From Laetiporus sulphureus 93-53 (taxonomy: Eukaryota; Basidiomycota; Agaricomycetes; Polyporales; Laetiporaceae): a stretch of 64,000 bases of DNA. The DNA is taken from assembly GCF_001632365.1 (NCBI RefSeq), contig NW_024468572.1, positions 65,192 to 129,191 of the forward strand. The letters run 5' to 3'. Positions 10,122 through 21,821 of the stretch are shown piece by piece (position 1 is the first letter of the stretch; the number at the start of each line of letters is the position of its first letter). A program made the translations under genes and the position numbers. The notes under the pieces are model-generated. The model made no database searches. It had not been told where the DNA came from and worked only from the letters and a program-made list of their open reading frames with translations.

Positions 10122-13100
10122 TCAGACATTCCTCTGCTTGCGCTTGCACCTCCATGGCTCAACGTCATCCAACGACTGGCACTGCTCATAATCATCAGCC
10201 TGTCGTAGTTGCTCGAAGTCCTCCGGAATATATCCATGGTAATTGCCGTCAAAGAGTCAATCACCATAGTCATCACCACGATATTGCCGACTAGGACCCA
10301 TGATGGCATTCTCACGCTGGTGGCTCTGTTCTGCATAGCCTCCGCGATAGATATCACCATAGACAGATGCTCCACATGAATAGTATGCACCTGAATGAGC
10401 ACCAGTGTTGTCGACAGCCAAATGCCAGTCCATGTGGTCATCGTGGTAGGGCATGAACTGAGGAGGGCCATGGTCAAGCTGAGAGCCACCGCGCTGAAGG
10501 AAGAGTGGGTGAGGAGGCCAGAAGCTATGGAGACTGTTGCCACCATGCTGAGATGTGAGCCTCTCAATCTCTGAGCTCAACATGTCTCGGCATTGTCCTC
10601 CAACCCGCTCTCTTTCAGCCTCTGCTTGCGGGTGGAAGGTTGCTCCACCACGACATTGACCAGTGCCACGAGAGCATTCCAGTTGCTGTGCATGAATGTC
10701 ATCGTCTATTGAACTGTCGTCATCCATTGAAATGTCATCGCTCATGTCATTCTTGCGCTTCTTCATGGAGCGCAATGTGGGTGTGTTAGGAAAATCAATG
10801 GCATCGCAGGGCGAGTGACTGCAGTGGGGGCTCTAGTTGGCAATGGAATCACATCACTCTCCTCCTCTGTCTCTGCAGCAGGTGCTCTTGAGGCCTTCTT
10901 ACTCTGCTTTGCCTTGGATGTGTTCAGCTTTGCCATGTCAACAGACTTGAGCCACTCGGTAAAATCACGAAGAACTTTGTATTTTGTGCCACTTGCACCC
11001 ACCACCAGGCTGATGTCGGGCTTATGGATGTCGGCATCAGGCATATTAATATCCGCTATGCTAAAAGCGTCAGCATTATTTGCATTCTACAAAAAAATGG
11101 CTCACCTTCACTCCATGAGACAATGCGTGGGATTGGAAGGTCTGTTTTCCCTGTCAGCTGCTGCTCAATAAATCTCGCAGTGAGTATGCACAGTGGTTTG
11201 GTCTTGATGTCCCTAAATTCTAAGTCCGCGCCACCCAGGACAGGTTGCATGCTGTTCGGCCAGTCAATGATTGCAACCTTGAGGCGGTAAGTGACATTTG
11301 CCCAGTTCTTCCAATGTATACGCTGGCAATTGATGTCGTCAAACTCATCTACACAATACCAGATGATTAGTAGCGCACCATAAACAAGTGGAGAGACTTA
11401 TGCATGCTCGACTGCATCATCGCAGTGAACACGTGACAATCGCGATCATGTTTGGTTTCCTTGTCACCACAGTTGACATTGATCACATGCAGCATTGGCA
11501 CATTGAGTCCTGTCTGGCTATAGCTAAAAGCTCTGCGTACGCTGTCAGAACAGCTTCCATAGTATGATCAAGCTTACTTACTTGATATCAGTCATTACAA
11601 CATCAAGGAAATATTGTACATTAACTTGGTTCTTCCGAATGAGTGTCTTGACTACATCAGAACCACCGAAGATGGTGGAGAGTTGTTTTGCTGTGGCGTC
11701 AGTTCCGGTATAAATGACGGCCTCAAACACTTCAATGTCCTCGAGATTATGATAGTATCCTGCCGACGCCGCGAGCTGATCGTGAGCATTGATCATCCTT
11801 GATGTGACCGACTTCAGGGATCGACAAGCATCACCAGAATTCTTTTTGAGCATGTCACAGTACTCCAGCATTGGCCTGAGGGCAACCGCATGAGCGGCGT
11901 GGTCTTTGCGGTCGATACCATGCAGAAGCTCATGATAGGCGAGGTTCATCTCATTATTGTACTGCACTAACGTCACTGTATCGCATGTCAGACATGTGAA
12001 GTACATCAACATATATCATTACTCACCTCCTGGGGCCTTTGGATGATGGTACGAGTACCACGTACAGAACTTGTTGGCAGGGTTCGCGCACGTGCAGTCT
12101 TGATGCCAAGTCCAGCTTGGACGAGTATATCGGGTACCTTCTTGTCATACTTGTGCACAATCTGCATGGCCCGCTCCATCGTATCATGACCAAGACATAG
12201 CACTTTATCCTTGGCAGCAGTTGAGAAGGGGCCCGGTATGTTCTCCCACAAGTCATCATCACCTTTGTCTTGCTCGACGCCTTCATCCGGTGCACCGCCT
12301 TCATCCTGTTCATCAACTTCATCCTGCATGCTACCTTCATCCTGCTCCTCACTTTTGTCCTGCTCCTCGCTTTCACCCTGCTCACCAGCTTCATCCTGCT
12401 TGCCGTCTTCGTCCTGCTCACCGTCTTCATCCTGCTCACTGTCTTTGTCCTGCTTGCTGTCTTCGTCCTGCTCACCATCTTTATCCTCGACCATCAACGA
12501 CTCAGGCACGATGTCATCTTGCAGCTCCTCGTCGATGTCGAGGTCTTTCTCATCGGTATCCAGAGCATTCTGACCACTTCTATGCATGTGAGTCCTGCGC
12601 TTTGTCCGCTTCGCTTGGTGGGATTCATTGTCCTCGCTGCTGAAGTAATATGATGAGAGAACATTCAGGGCAAGGTGAGCATATACTTTAACAACATTGA
12701 GGCCAAACATACTATCTATCAGGCCAGTGGCCTCACTCTGAGCATCACGCATTGCGATGTTATCGTCATTGTCGAAGAGCGTGGACGCGTGACCGATATT
12801 GCTGGAGAAAGTTGTTTGTGCCTTGCGTTTCATCAATGTTCTGTCATCTGGCATGTTGTTGATGATGACATGGATACCCTTGCTCTTTATATGTGAGTCG
12901 ATCAGCCAGCGCATTAGATTCTCATCATATTGAACTTACGTTTCACACAGTTTCCACGGTCCCTTCGCCCTGAGCGGCATCGTCACCACGGTCATCAAAC
13001 TCGGCCTCCTCCCCTTCACCTTCAGCCTCGCACCATTCACCTTCAGCTTCGCGCTCCTTGCCTCGAGCAGCACCGTCACTGCGGTCATCAAACTCGACCT

Positions 13101-13550
13101 CCTCCTGTTCACCTTCAGCCTCACAGTCTTCATCTTCAGCCTCACGGTGCCCGTGCCCATTGCGGTTGACGGCGATGCTTTCATGGTTGTGTGCAGAGTC
13201 ATCATTGTTCTCGCTGGCATCAACTCTGCTGCTGGGTTCTTGGTTTGCACTGGCAGGGACCTCGTCATTGGCCAGCTCACCAGAGACATTATGGATCTGG
13301 ATGTATGAAGGTGAGCATCTGATGCTCGAGTCAGATCAAAGTTACTCACCTTCCTATTATGACGAACCTGGTGTTGCATTGGCTTGCATCGCACTGTCTG
13401 ACTCTCGGCATTCAATGATAACTGCAGGGTAAGGTAAAGGTATGTTAGGATGAGACACAGAAGATGGGGACAAGGTGATTGACATACCTCTGTGGCAGCA
13501 TCGCCACCATCTTCGAGCATGTCATCCTCAACATTACCATTGCTGACCAT
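10122..13550 (-). pseudogene. Companion gene inside the KDZ element, function unknown
   Basis: A multi-exon minus-strand gene shares the element with the transposase, tail to tail in layout. The start is near 13550-13600 (exon ending DMLEDGGDAATE before a GTATGT donor at 13487). Then come acidic segments around 12950-13260 and a long exon at 12006-12914. That exon holds a run of EQDEDGEQDE-type repeats (residues about 150-215), the segment DDDLWENIPGPFSTAAKDK and a basic tail. Next are a helical exon (11578-12012, MNLAYHELLHGIDRKDHAAH) and more exons down to KRKQRNV and a TGA at 10122-10124. An earlier in-frame TGA at 10257-10259 and frame conflicts near 12940 suggest decay. I recognise no domain; it does not show the H-x-D pattern of the TET/JBP genes known to travel with fungal KDZ elements. 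Confidence 0.6.
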
Positions 13551-14759
13551 CGCCTCCGACGCAATGTCCTCCGTATCGTGTTGTATGACATTTTTTCCCT
13601 TTCATCGCTTGTTGGCCTGATGGCCCTACCAAAGGTGTGTCATTGCATGTATCAATGTGCAATGTGGCTCATGATGTACCTTTTAAATGCCCTCTTCACG
13701 TGCCATTGCATCGTTCCCTCTCTTCCGTGTCTCTGACTCCTGCACATAATTCAGTGAGGCTTCAAGCAGATGATGGACACCCCATACCTTCACGTGAGCA
13801 CTGTGCATTTTTCTGCCTTCTAAAACTTCATGTGTGGCTTGTTCTGGTGAGTGTTCATTGCCGTGGGAGCAAAGTCATCAAGGAACTTCAGCATGGGGCT
13901 CAACAGCCTTCAGCGGGGGAGCTCTTCCACAGGGCATGATAAAGAAATGACAGAGGGAGCCAGAGGGAGAGGGAGAGCGAGTGGGCTGAGAGCGATAGTG
14001 ATAGCGAGAATGAGAGCGAGTAACGTCATGTTGAAGACGATGGAGTTCTGCATTCTTTTATTAAAAAAAGGTCAGAATGAGGGAAAGAATATCCTCAAAA
14101 TGTTCATACCGCTACGTCTTTTCAGCTCTTTGCACTGCAAATGAACTGAAACTACCTAAGATGGGTTTATGAGATGAAGATTTGAGAGAGGCAGACACAA
14201 CTTACGCAAAGAAAGGCACCACCGGTGAAGGTCATGCTGCGAACTCACTGAATTGTGATCTCCCCGATTTGTGTAACTGTGCTCGATTTCATTGGGGAAC
14301 CTGAGCTTGGGAAGTCCTACCACACACCAGAAGAAGTGATCCAATTATGCGAAACATGAGAGGGGCTGAACATTCTGAAATGATGAGAGAAACAAGCATT
14401 AGATCTGTGCAACCTATCCAAAACTGCGTAGATGGAGAGCCATCACAGATACAACATCTGTGTGAGATAAGAGCAAATGACACGAGTTGGGAAGACCATG
14501 GAGAGTCTGAAGACATTGAGAGTCGCCATCCAATCACGCATGCAGCAACTCGTCACAACACTGTGTCATGACAATTAACGAGGTTAAAGAACACCACAAA
14601 AAGCTAGCGACACATACTTTGACTGTCTTGCGACACCATCGACTTGATAAAGACAGTGCAATTGCATGCGGAGTGCATATGCTGTGTTTTGCAATGTCTT
14701 CATCGTCCGCCATGGGAAGTCCCAATTGACCATGGGAATAATGCTGTGCCACATGCCAC
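13551..14759. other. Central non-coding part of the KDZ element
   Basis: Short open frames only (for example about 74 codons at 14347-14571), none with recognisable content. It lies between the 5' ends of the companion gene (-) and the transposase (+), so it probably holds both promoters. A GA-rich simple-sequence run (GAGAGCGAG type) is at about 13955-14030. Confidence 0.45.
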
Positions 14760-15190
14760 AATGCCTCACGTCTAAGCTGTGCTCACCGTCATCGCCATGC
14801 TCTGGCGAGTCAAACCCGAGGAGAGTTGTCATTGGTGAGTTGCCTTCTCTTATCATCTGTTTCAATGCTCACGAGTCTTTTCTGACCACATTTCAGGTAA
14901 ACTGTTCTTTCCTGCGCACAACATCCTGCTCACATCTAAGTCGTGCTTGCCACTGCCGCTGACTTCTGTGGAGATCAACATCTCCCTGCTCTGGCCAGTC
15001 AAATCTGGGAGAGAGCTTGCAATTGGAGTTATTTGCTGGTGAGTATGCTTATCTTACCGTCTGTTGCAAGGCTCACAAATTTTTTTCCTGCCTGTAAAGG
15101 CCACGTGTCATGCACACTGTCCTTCCCTTTGCACAATGTCGTCCTTCCTGTCTCGCATCTAAGTCGCACTCACCATCATCACGTTTGCTG
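14760..15190 (+). repeat. Imperfect tandem repeat upstream of the transposase
   Basis: Two diverged units of roughly 165 and 235 bp. Each begins CATCTAAGTCGTGCT-like, contains CTCTGG(C/G)(G/C)AGTCAAA and GGTGAGT, and continues with CTTATC(A/T)(T/C)CTGTTTCAA-like sequence. A third start is seen at about 15166. It may be a repeated intron/exon piece or part of the transposase promoter. Confidence 0.45.
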
Positions 15191-15217
15191 TTTCTGTGCT
15201 TGCATAATGTTCTCAGT

Positions 15218-18200
15218 ATGTCATTCCAGCACCCTAAGGTGTACTACCGAAACCCTCGCCCAGCTAAGAAAAGCACGACGACAATTTATCCTATGCCCTC
15301 CGCACTACCATCTTGTTCTGGCTCACCCTCGAAGCGAGTTGATGGTTCATCTGATTCAGTTGTCCCATCAAAGCATAGCATGGATGACAATGACCCTGCG
15401 AACACCCACTTGATCGAGCTGTCACTCATGCGTAAGACTCGACATCCCAATGGTCTCAAAACCTTATTATTGTCTGGCTCAGAGACAGTCTTAACCCTAC
15501 CCAGTCATATCTGCTACACTCAAGCAGACCTCGGATATGGACACTGAGTGCACCATGATCCGAGACCATCATCGCCAGTGCGCTCTCTTTCGCCTTCCAC
15601 CCATGATACCTTTGGCAGTCTCGCAGAACTTCCTGGGCATGACTTCATGTTCAATGCAGTCCACATCACTCATCTTCAGGAATCCCCTGATCTTCGACAT
15701 GCACATGAACTGTGGAAGAAAGAGCGGCAATGGCAGCGATGGGCAACAGAAACAATATCGTCGCTTATTCAGCCAAATCTCAAACTTCTCCGTCAAACAT
15801 GCTCCCTGCGACATATCGACTGCCATCTCGACAAGTTTTGCAGCTGTGGTGGCCTCCACATCAGAAAGGTGGACATTGTTTGCATTTTTATTAACGTGAG
15901 TATGGTTCATGAACGTTCGTGCACTGGTGACTGACATTTCATCAGATCTTGAGAAAATTTCAATCAACGCCTGCATATGCTCTCCGGTGGCCCTGTAACT
16001 CATTTTGCATGGACTGTTTCCATGTGCACCACAAGTTCTGACCCTCGCAGTAGACGTGAACTTGCTTCACTTCGTTCAGAAGCTGTTCGTGAGGCTTTCT
16101 CCAAACAATAGCGCATTCTGCACGACATTGGAGGCTTTTCTTGGGGAACACAATTATAAGCTGTCTACGAAGGTGTGTGCGAGCTTCAATCAGTCTTAGT
16201 TTTCAGATACCTTACTAATTGAAGTAGGAGTCATTGCAGCGCTGCTTCAGCAATGCGCTCCTTTGATACTCAAACCTGATCAATGCAACAAGTCGCACTA
16301 TTCAATCACGCATTGAGGCCTCTTGCGTGAACCTCCTCAATATGGTGTCATCCCATGAACAGTCTTGTAATTTGGCAGGTTCGTCAAATCGTCGTACATC
16401 CCCTCTTCCTTATTGTCATTAGCTCGTGTTGATGTCATAATTTACAGAAACTTCACCTTCATTACAAAGCAGTGGAGAAACCAGTGCGGCATCCATGGCA
16501 GAATGCTGTGAGGCCAATTGCGGCTATGAAGTTGATCGGTCCTCTTCTGAGGAACCTCCTGCCAAGGATGACCGGTCGAGGCCCAGCAAGTATCTCAGAG
16601 CGCGATGCCCTCTGTGCTTTGGAGGCTCGTACTCATACAGGGAAGATGGCATGTGCGTGTTTTTATGGTGACCAATTGGCTCTTACTGATAGATTGTCGT
16701 GTTCAGGCCTAACTTTCTCGTCTGTCTGAATGCGTGCTTTACCCAGAAGTGCAGAAAGGGCAAAGGCAATGAACGCGATCTTCCCAGGTGACACCCTGAC
16801 AGTGTCTTCATTTCTCATGAAGATGTGCAGGAGATGAAAGATTATGTAGAGGAACGTCGTCCATCTCGCCCAGGTCGCAAGAACAAAAATTGAACTGCGC
16901 CAGCCACAGCATCAGCCAGTGGCGATGATGACAGTTACGAGGGGATGCTTAAGATTCCGAAGTCTGTCCTAGATGGCTGTCAAGACTCCTTCCTCACCGC
17001 AGATGAGAAGAGGGAGAAGGCAAGCACACAGTTTTTCGTGGACACTGGGCTAATGGCACTTCTCTGTCGTCATGACCGCGTACTTTGGCTTGTCAATATG
17101 ACTTCAGCGGGTGAACGGCAACATTATGTGCTCACGTTGATTCAACATCTCTTTGAACACTTATCTATCTCGGCAGTCATAGGTGTGCTGTACGACATTG
17201 CCTGCCAGCTTTACCAAAGTTGTGTGAAGTGGGGCTTCCTGCAGGACTTTTCCGATCGCATTTTGTTTGTGATCTCGATATTCCATGCCTACGGTCATCA
17301 GTGGCCCTGCCAGGTCATATATCATCCACAAAAATGTGTCGGATTCAGCCTAACGGATGGAGAGGGCTGCGAGCACTTCTGGAGCACAATCAAAATTCTC
17401 ATACCGAGCCTGCGCATATCAGGGGTAAGCATATCTGTTAGTGCAGTATCCGAGACCTAATGCATGCTGTCAGTATCACCAATGGCTGTTCACCATCGAC
17501 ATCCAAGTGAAGCACTTGGATGAGCAGTCGCTTCAATCGCTTGGGCATTGGCTTGGAAGGAAGTGGGCCAGTTGTCGATCAAAAAGGACAGCTGCTGAGG
17601 AAGAACTTGACAAGTGTGAAGTCCGAACGGATATACTGCGCAAGCAATGGGCAAAGCAGATAAAGCAGCAGACAAGGCCAATGCTGGGTAAGCATTTCTG
17701 CCTCTCTCGCTGACAATGATGACAAACAAGCTCTATACAATTAAAATGATCGAGAACATAATCGCGCTGCAGAAGGTCCTTGACAATCACAAAGCCACCG
17801 TGTGTGAGCTCGAACAGCAGCTCATGGGGGATATCGACCTGCTTACAATCAGTGAACTCAATGTGCAATTAGACGAAGCACGGGACAAGCATACCATGGT
17901 CACACAAGCCATTACGCGTAAGAAAGCTGTCCTCGGCATTGATGATCGCGTAAGGCTTGCCGCGCTTGCTAACAACTCAATTCTGTGGATTCGCATGAAT
18001 GCGCACGCTCTGAAGTTGCACATACATGAATGTTTATGGCAACAAAAGTTCGAACTCAAATGGTTAGAACATTCATACCAACAGACTGTCAACAGTGAGT
18101 CCTCTTTATGAATCACATTCTTCTGCTGAATCTCTCACAGATAGAAAGCTGACAAGTCACACGGAGTCTGCAGTCAAGCGTCGAGAGTCTGGTATCTTAA

Positions 18201-18937
18201 AGCTCATGAAGATATACAATAAGCTGTGCAAGGACCTCTCTGACTTAACGAAAGGTTGTCGAGCCCCTCGTTTTGCCATAGCCCCTCGCCCAATTGAAAC
18301 AAATGCTCTATTTAAGCTTGATGTCGATGATGATATATGGCAGGATATTGGCCTGGATGATGAAGTCGAAAGCAGCCCAGTCCCACCTTGGCTCGGTGAC
18401 GAGAAGGTACGTGTTGATATCAAGAATCTTCTATTAGTGGACCGCTGCAAGGAGGAGGAGGCGAGATTGTGGAAGGAATGCTGTGCAATGCAGGAATGGT
18501 TGATGGAGGAGTGGAATTGCCTGGAGCATGCATCGGGTGATGCTGGTGAGTTTTTTCAGTGTCTTTTTGCAACTTTTTCATTGCATTGCTGCACAGGAGA
18601 TGACAAGGACCTCAAATACCAGCTCGATCTCTGGCGTTGTCATCTGTGCAACCTATGCATGACATGGCAGGGGCAGGTGCACTCCATACCATGTGCGCAT
18701 GAGATGCCAGCCTTCTAGGGTCCCTCACAAGAACAACTTCATGATGCCACTGTGTACCAAGTCACTGAGGCATGGGATGAGATCAACGATGATAGCACCA
18801 CTAAAGAATGACAGCATGAAGTGACAACAGAGGATGTCGATGATGAAGAATATGATTTCAACTCGTCAGAGGCTGATGAAGAGGAGGTCGAATTGTTGGA
18901 TGCAGTCGAGGACATTGCATTCACTGATATGTATTGA
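15218..18937 (+). pseudogene. KDZ transposase (Kyakuja-Dileera-Zisupton), multi-exon, interrupted by stops
   Basis: A CxC-type N-terminal cluster (FCSCGGLHIRKVDIVCIFIN, ISINACICSP) is followed by HGLFPCAPQVLTLAVDV and RARCPLCFGG. The catalytic core reads STQFFVDTGLMALLCRHDR, GVLYDIACQLYQSC, IFHAYGHQWPCQVIYHP and TDGEGCEHFWSTIKIL, which carries the acidic residues of an RNase H-like fold. A coiled-coil tail (17480-18530) ends in a very acidic C-terminus stopping at 18935-18937. Introns are visible, for example 15897-15945 and 17424-17470, and one near 18094-18140. Stops include TAA at about 15998 (expected Gln, CAA), TGA at about 16789 (expected Arg) and several between 16250 and 16500, where the match is weakest. 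Start chosen at the first ATG after an acceptor-like CTCAG. Not functional as it stands. Confidence 0.87.
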
Positions 18938-19279
18938 ATGTCCAATCATTTGGGTGAGATTAATGACCTTTTTTCCCTTCTATAAGCTTTTTTTAAGGCC
19001 ATAGTGGCAGTCCATGCAAATCTTGTCTCTTGTCGACTTACAGTGTACATGCATTGTTTTGTCTGTGAAATTGTAGAACATTAATTAATTTTCTCTAATA
19101 ATTAAGATGCAAATGATCAGTTCAGGATATACTTTTAGTTCAGTTTATCTGCAGCTGAAATTGTGCAGGAAAATCATCAACCTTCTGTATGATGGACACC
19201 TCTATGTAGGCCATAAGCTAGATAGAGATTGAGATTTAGTTAAATAATTCAGCCTTTCATATTATATGTTAATGCACAC

Positions 19280-20386
19280 AAATCTGAGGGAACAATGATA
19301 TGGACAGTCCTTTCATGCATATGGACTGCCCATGTGGAACTCATGAACATGTTCATAACAGCTGGGTGTTGACCTATTGAGCATATAATCAGTCCAATCT
19401 CATAATGTGAACAGTCCTCACAAAGCATGGTCAATCCAATTTAATAATGTGGACAGTTCTTACAGACTATCACGACAGCTATGTATTGACCCAAAACTAA
19501 TGTGATCAATTCAATTGAATAATCTGGGCAGTCCTCGCAAACTGTCTTAACAGCTATGGGTGAATCTAAAATGAATGCAGTCAATCCAATTTAATGACTT
19601 GGACAGTGCTTATAAATATCATGACAGCTACGAATTGACCTAAAACTAATGTGGTGCATCCAATCTGATGACTTGGGCAGTCCACACAAACTATCATGAC
19701 AGCTATGAATCAACTCAAAACTAATGTGGTGCACTCAATCTGATGACTTGGGCAGTGCTTATAAATATCATGACAGCTAGGATTGACCTAAAACTAATGT
19801 GGTGCACCCAATCTGATGACTTGGACGGTCCACACAAACTATCATGACAGCTACAGATTGACCCAAAATTAATGTGGTGCATCCAATCCGATGACTTGGG
19901 CAGTTCTCACAAACTATCATGACAGCTATGGATTGAACCAGAAAGAATGTGGTGGGTGTCCTCTGATCTTCTTCTTAGATGTACTAGTACATTAGACTAT
20001 GTAATCTCAAGTAATGGTTCAAAAATGCCTTGCCCTTGCATAGTATGCACAAAATTCAAGCCCAGGATTTGACAAAAATTGGCAGCTAATATTGCTGCAA
20101 ATGGCCCATTTGGTACTGCCCAAATGACCCCCTGACACCACGTGACAACACTGATCATTGGGAACATCCCATGAAAAAGCCAGTAACAGCCCAAATGTCA
20201 CACTCAAAAATGGTTATAATGGTCACACCAGTATGACCATGCACAATCCCAACTATGGTACCTCCCAAAAGACCCACCAAGTGCCCAAATGTATGGACAT
20301 ACCACCCCTGAGAAAGCTCTTAGCTTGAACCACCATAGTGAAATAGTTCAAGCTAACAGCTTGAGATGAGGGGGGACCTGAAGTGC
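19280..20386 (-). repeat. Right terminal inverted region of the KDZ element
   Basis: Reverse-complement partner of the left end. The outer 410 bp (19975-20386) match 8263-8690 apart from scattered substitutions and a short gap: left TTATATAATGTCATGGACTG where the right reads only TTATAA. The palindrome TGTACTAGTACA is at 19980-19991. Confidence 0.88.
19290..19950 (-). repeat. Right subterminal array, about 9 units of ~75 bp, inverted
   Basis: Same unit as the left array, in reverse orientation. CCAAAACTAATGTGGTGCA and relatives recur near 19499, 19572, 19647, 19722, 19796, 19870 and 19945. The array is shorter than the left one, so the two ends have gained or lost units independently. Confidence 0.88.
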
Positions 20387-20439
20387 ACTCAGCTTTTGGG
20401 GGCTCAGCTCGGCCTGGCTTACAGCTTGAGGCCGAACCT

Positions 20440-21150
20440 GGCACATCACTACCTGCTGCATGCCCTCAGACTGAAAGAGGTCTCCATCTTGCCGTGCATC
20501 GCAGGAAAACTGGTGCTACCATGAGTTGAGAGTGGCTATGCCTGGCACCTGCATAGCGGGTTAAAAATATGAGTCTACGACAAGATGAGTACAGGGTGAT
20601 GTATATACTGAAAAAGGACTCACATTGAATAACAAAAGTCTTTGTTTCGCCAGCGCTAACTCCAGCCCCGTCTAGGAAGCCAATGCGATTATGGGCGAGT
20701 GCCATCACCAGGTTCAAATGACTCGATCCATAAGGAGACCCGCTCGACGTCTACCCAAGAGAGTGCACTCAAATTTGTTGTCGTCAATGCGCCCATGTCC
20801 AGGTAGTATGACGAATCAGTTGGTGTCATGGTTCAGGATGGTGGTGAAGTCAGATGAGCTGAAGGAGCTGGTGGTGATTGACTGCATAGACCACAACTTG
20901 GTGACTGCATCGTAGATGTAAACAGACGATGTGTCATCAGACTAGGCATTCATAACATAAATGGTCTTGTAGAACTGTGCAAGGTAGCACGTAGTGTTTG
21001 TGCCGTCAGATGAGCTACATGAAACATAGTATAAAGGCTCACGAGTATCCAGATGTAGTAAGGGAGCCCATCGCAGTGCCTGGAAAGTACAAGTGTAAGT
21101 AGAGCATTCACGTTATAGCTCGATCACCGTGGCGGCAGAACCTACCTCGC
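20440..21150 (-). pseudogene. Truncated kelch/galactose-oxidase-like host gene
   Basis: Reverse-strand translation gives EPLYYVSCSSSDGTNTTCYL and YDAVTKLWSMQSITTSSFSS, then DFTTILNHDTN. A later frame gives MALAHNRIGFLDGAGVSAGE then TKTFVIQ, followed by a weaker match FPAMHGKMETSF. I recognise these as pieces of a conserved basidiomycete kelch-repeat, membrane-linked protein family of unknown role. Stops (TAG after VMNA, TGA after HDTN) and frame shifts break it, and the similarity ends about 50-100 bp from the right border of the KDZ element. The 3' half of the gene is not found on the other side of the element. Confidence 0.6.
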
Positions 21151-21821
21151 CGAGGTTCTGAGAATACGAAAGCGACGACTCCAAACGCGACGATTGACGC
21201 TGTCTCTGTCATGCCGAGGCATACAAGCAACTAACGGTCGCATTCACGGGTTCCGATACGTCGGACGATTTCTATCTGCTCATCCCTATGGTTGATGCTG
21301 GTTCCTCCAAAGCGGATAACACGCAAGCAAAAGATCGGCGCTTCCATAGTCACGTTGCTCGCCACTCGCACTGACCGCTGTATAGTTGGAACAGGCTGTT
21401 GGCTCTGCTGTCAGAGCCTCTCATTAGCATTCGGGAATGAGTAAATTAACGTAGACCTTACCTGACTATCGATCGCCACAAATATCCTTGCCAGTGACAT
21501 TTCATCGACGAAATTGATTAAGGATGCACAGCAAGGAGAACATCGATAGCATTGCGATAACCTGTCCAAGAATACAAAATCTGATCATCCAACTTCGTTA
21601 CGCAGTAAGCGTGTTCGTAAGGTATCATTACTATACCCGCGCAACCGCTGCGGGCTCCCATCTGTGATCGCACATGCATTCAGCATAAAGCATCCACGAA
21701 AGATGGAGATCGAACACTCACACACAGCACGCGCCACCGCAACCAAGAACTACTCTCCAACGATTCTACCACGTCATCCGCATCAGCACTGATCCTCCTG
21801 TACTAGAGCAAACGCATTCAC

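Larger units (their letters stand above)
8263..20386. mobile_element. KDZ-type DNA transposon, about 12.1 kb, with long inverted ends
   Basis: The two ends are inverted copies. 8263-8690 matches the reverse complement of 19975-20386 almost base for base (for example the run from CAGGTCCCCCCTCATCTCAAG inward). Inside both ends are oppositely oriented arrays of a ~75-bp repeat. Between them lie a KDZ transposase relic (+) and an unknown companion gene (-). Weaker inverted similarity continues outward to about 8194 and 20435 (GGCCTCA-AGCT, AAGCCAGG), so the exact termini and the target-site duplication are unresolved. Transposase stops make this copy non-autonomous, but the good match of the ends suggests it is not very old. 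Confidence 0.88.

Noticed and set aside
12211..12653. Long + strand frames rich in Ser/Cys or His/Pro
   Set aside because: They are antisense images of the EQDED acidic repeat of the companion gene on the - strand.
10122..13550. Companion gene as a TET/JBP dioxygenase
   Set aside because: No H-x-D...H double-stranded beta-helix pattern was found in any exon; only the association with KDZ elements suggested it.
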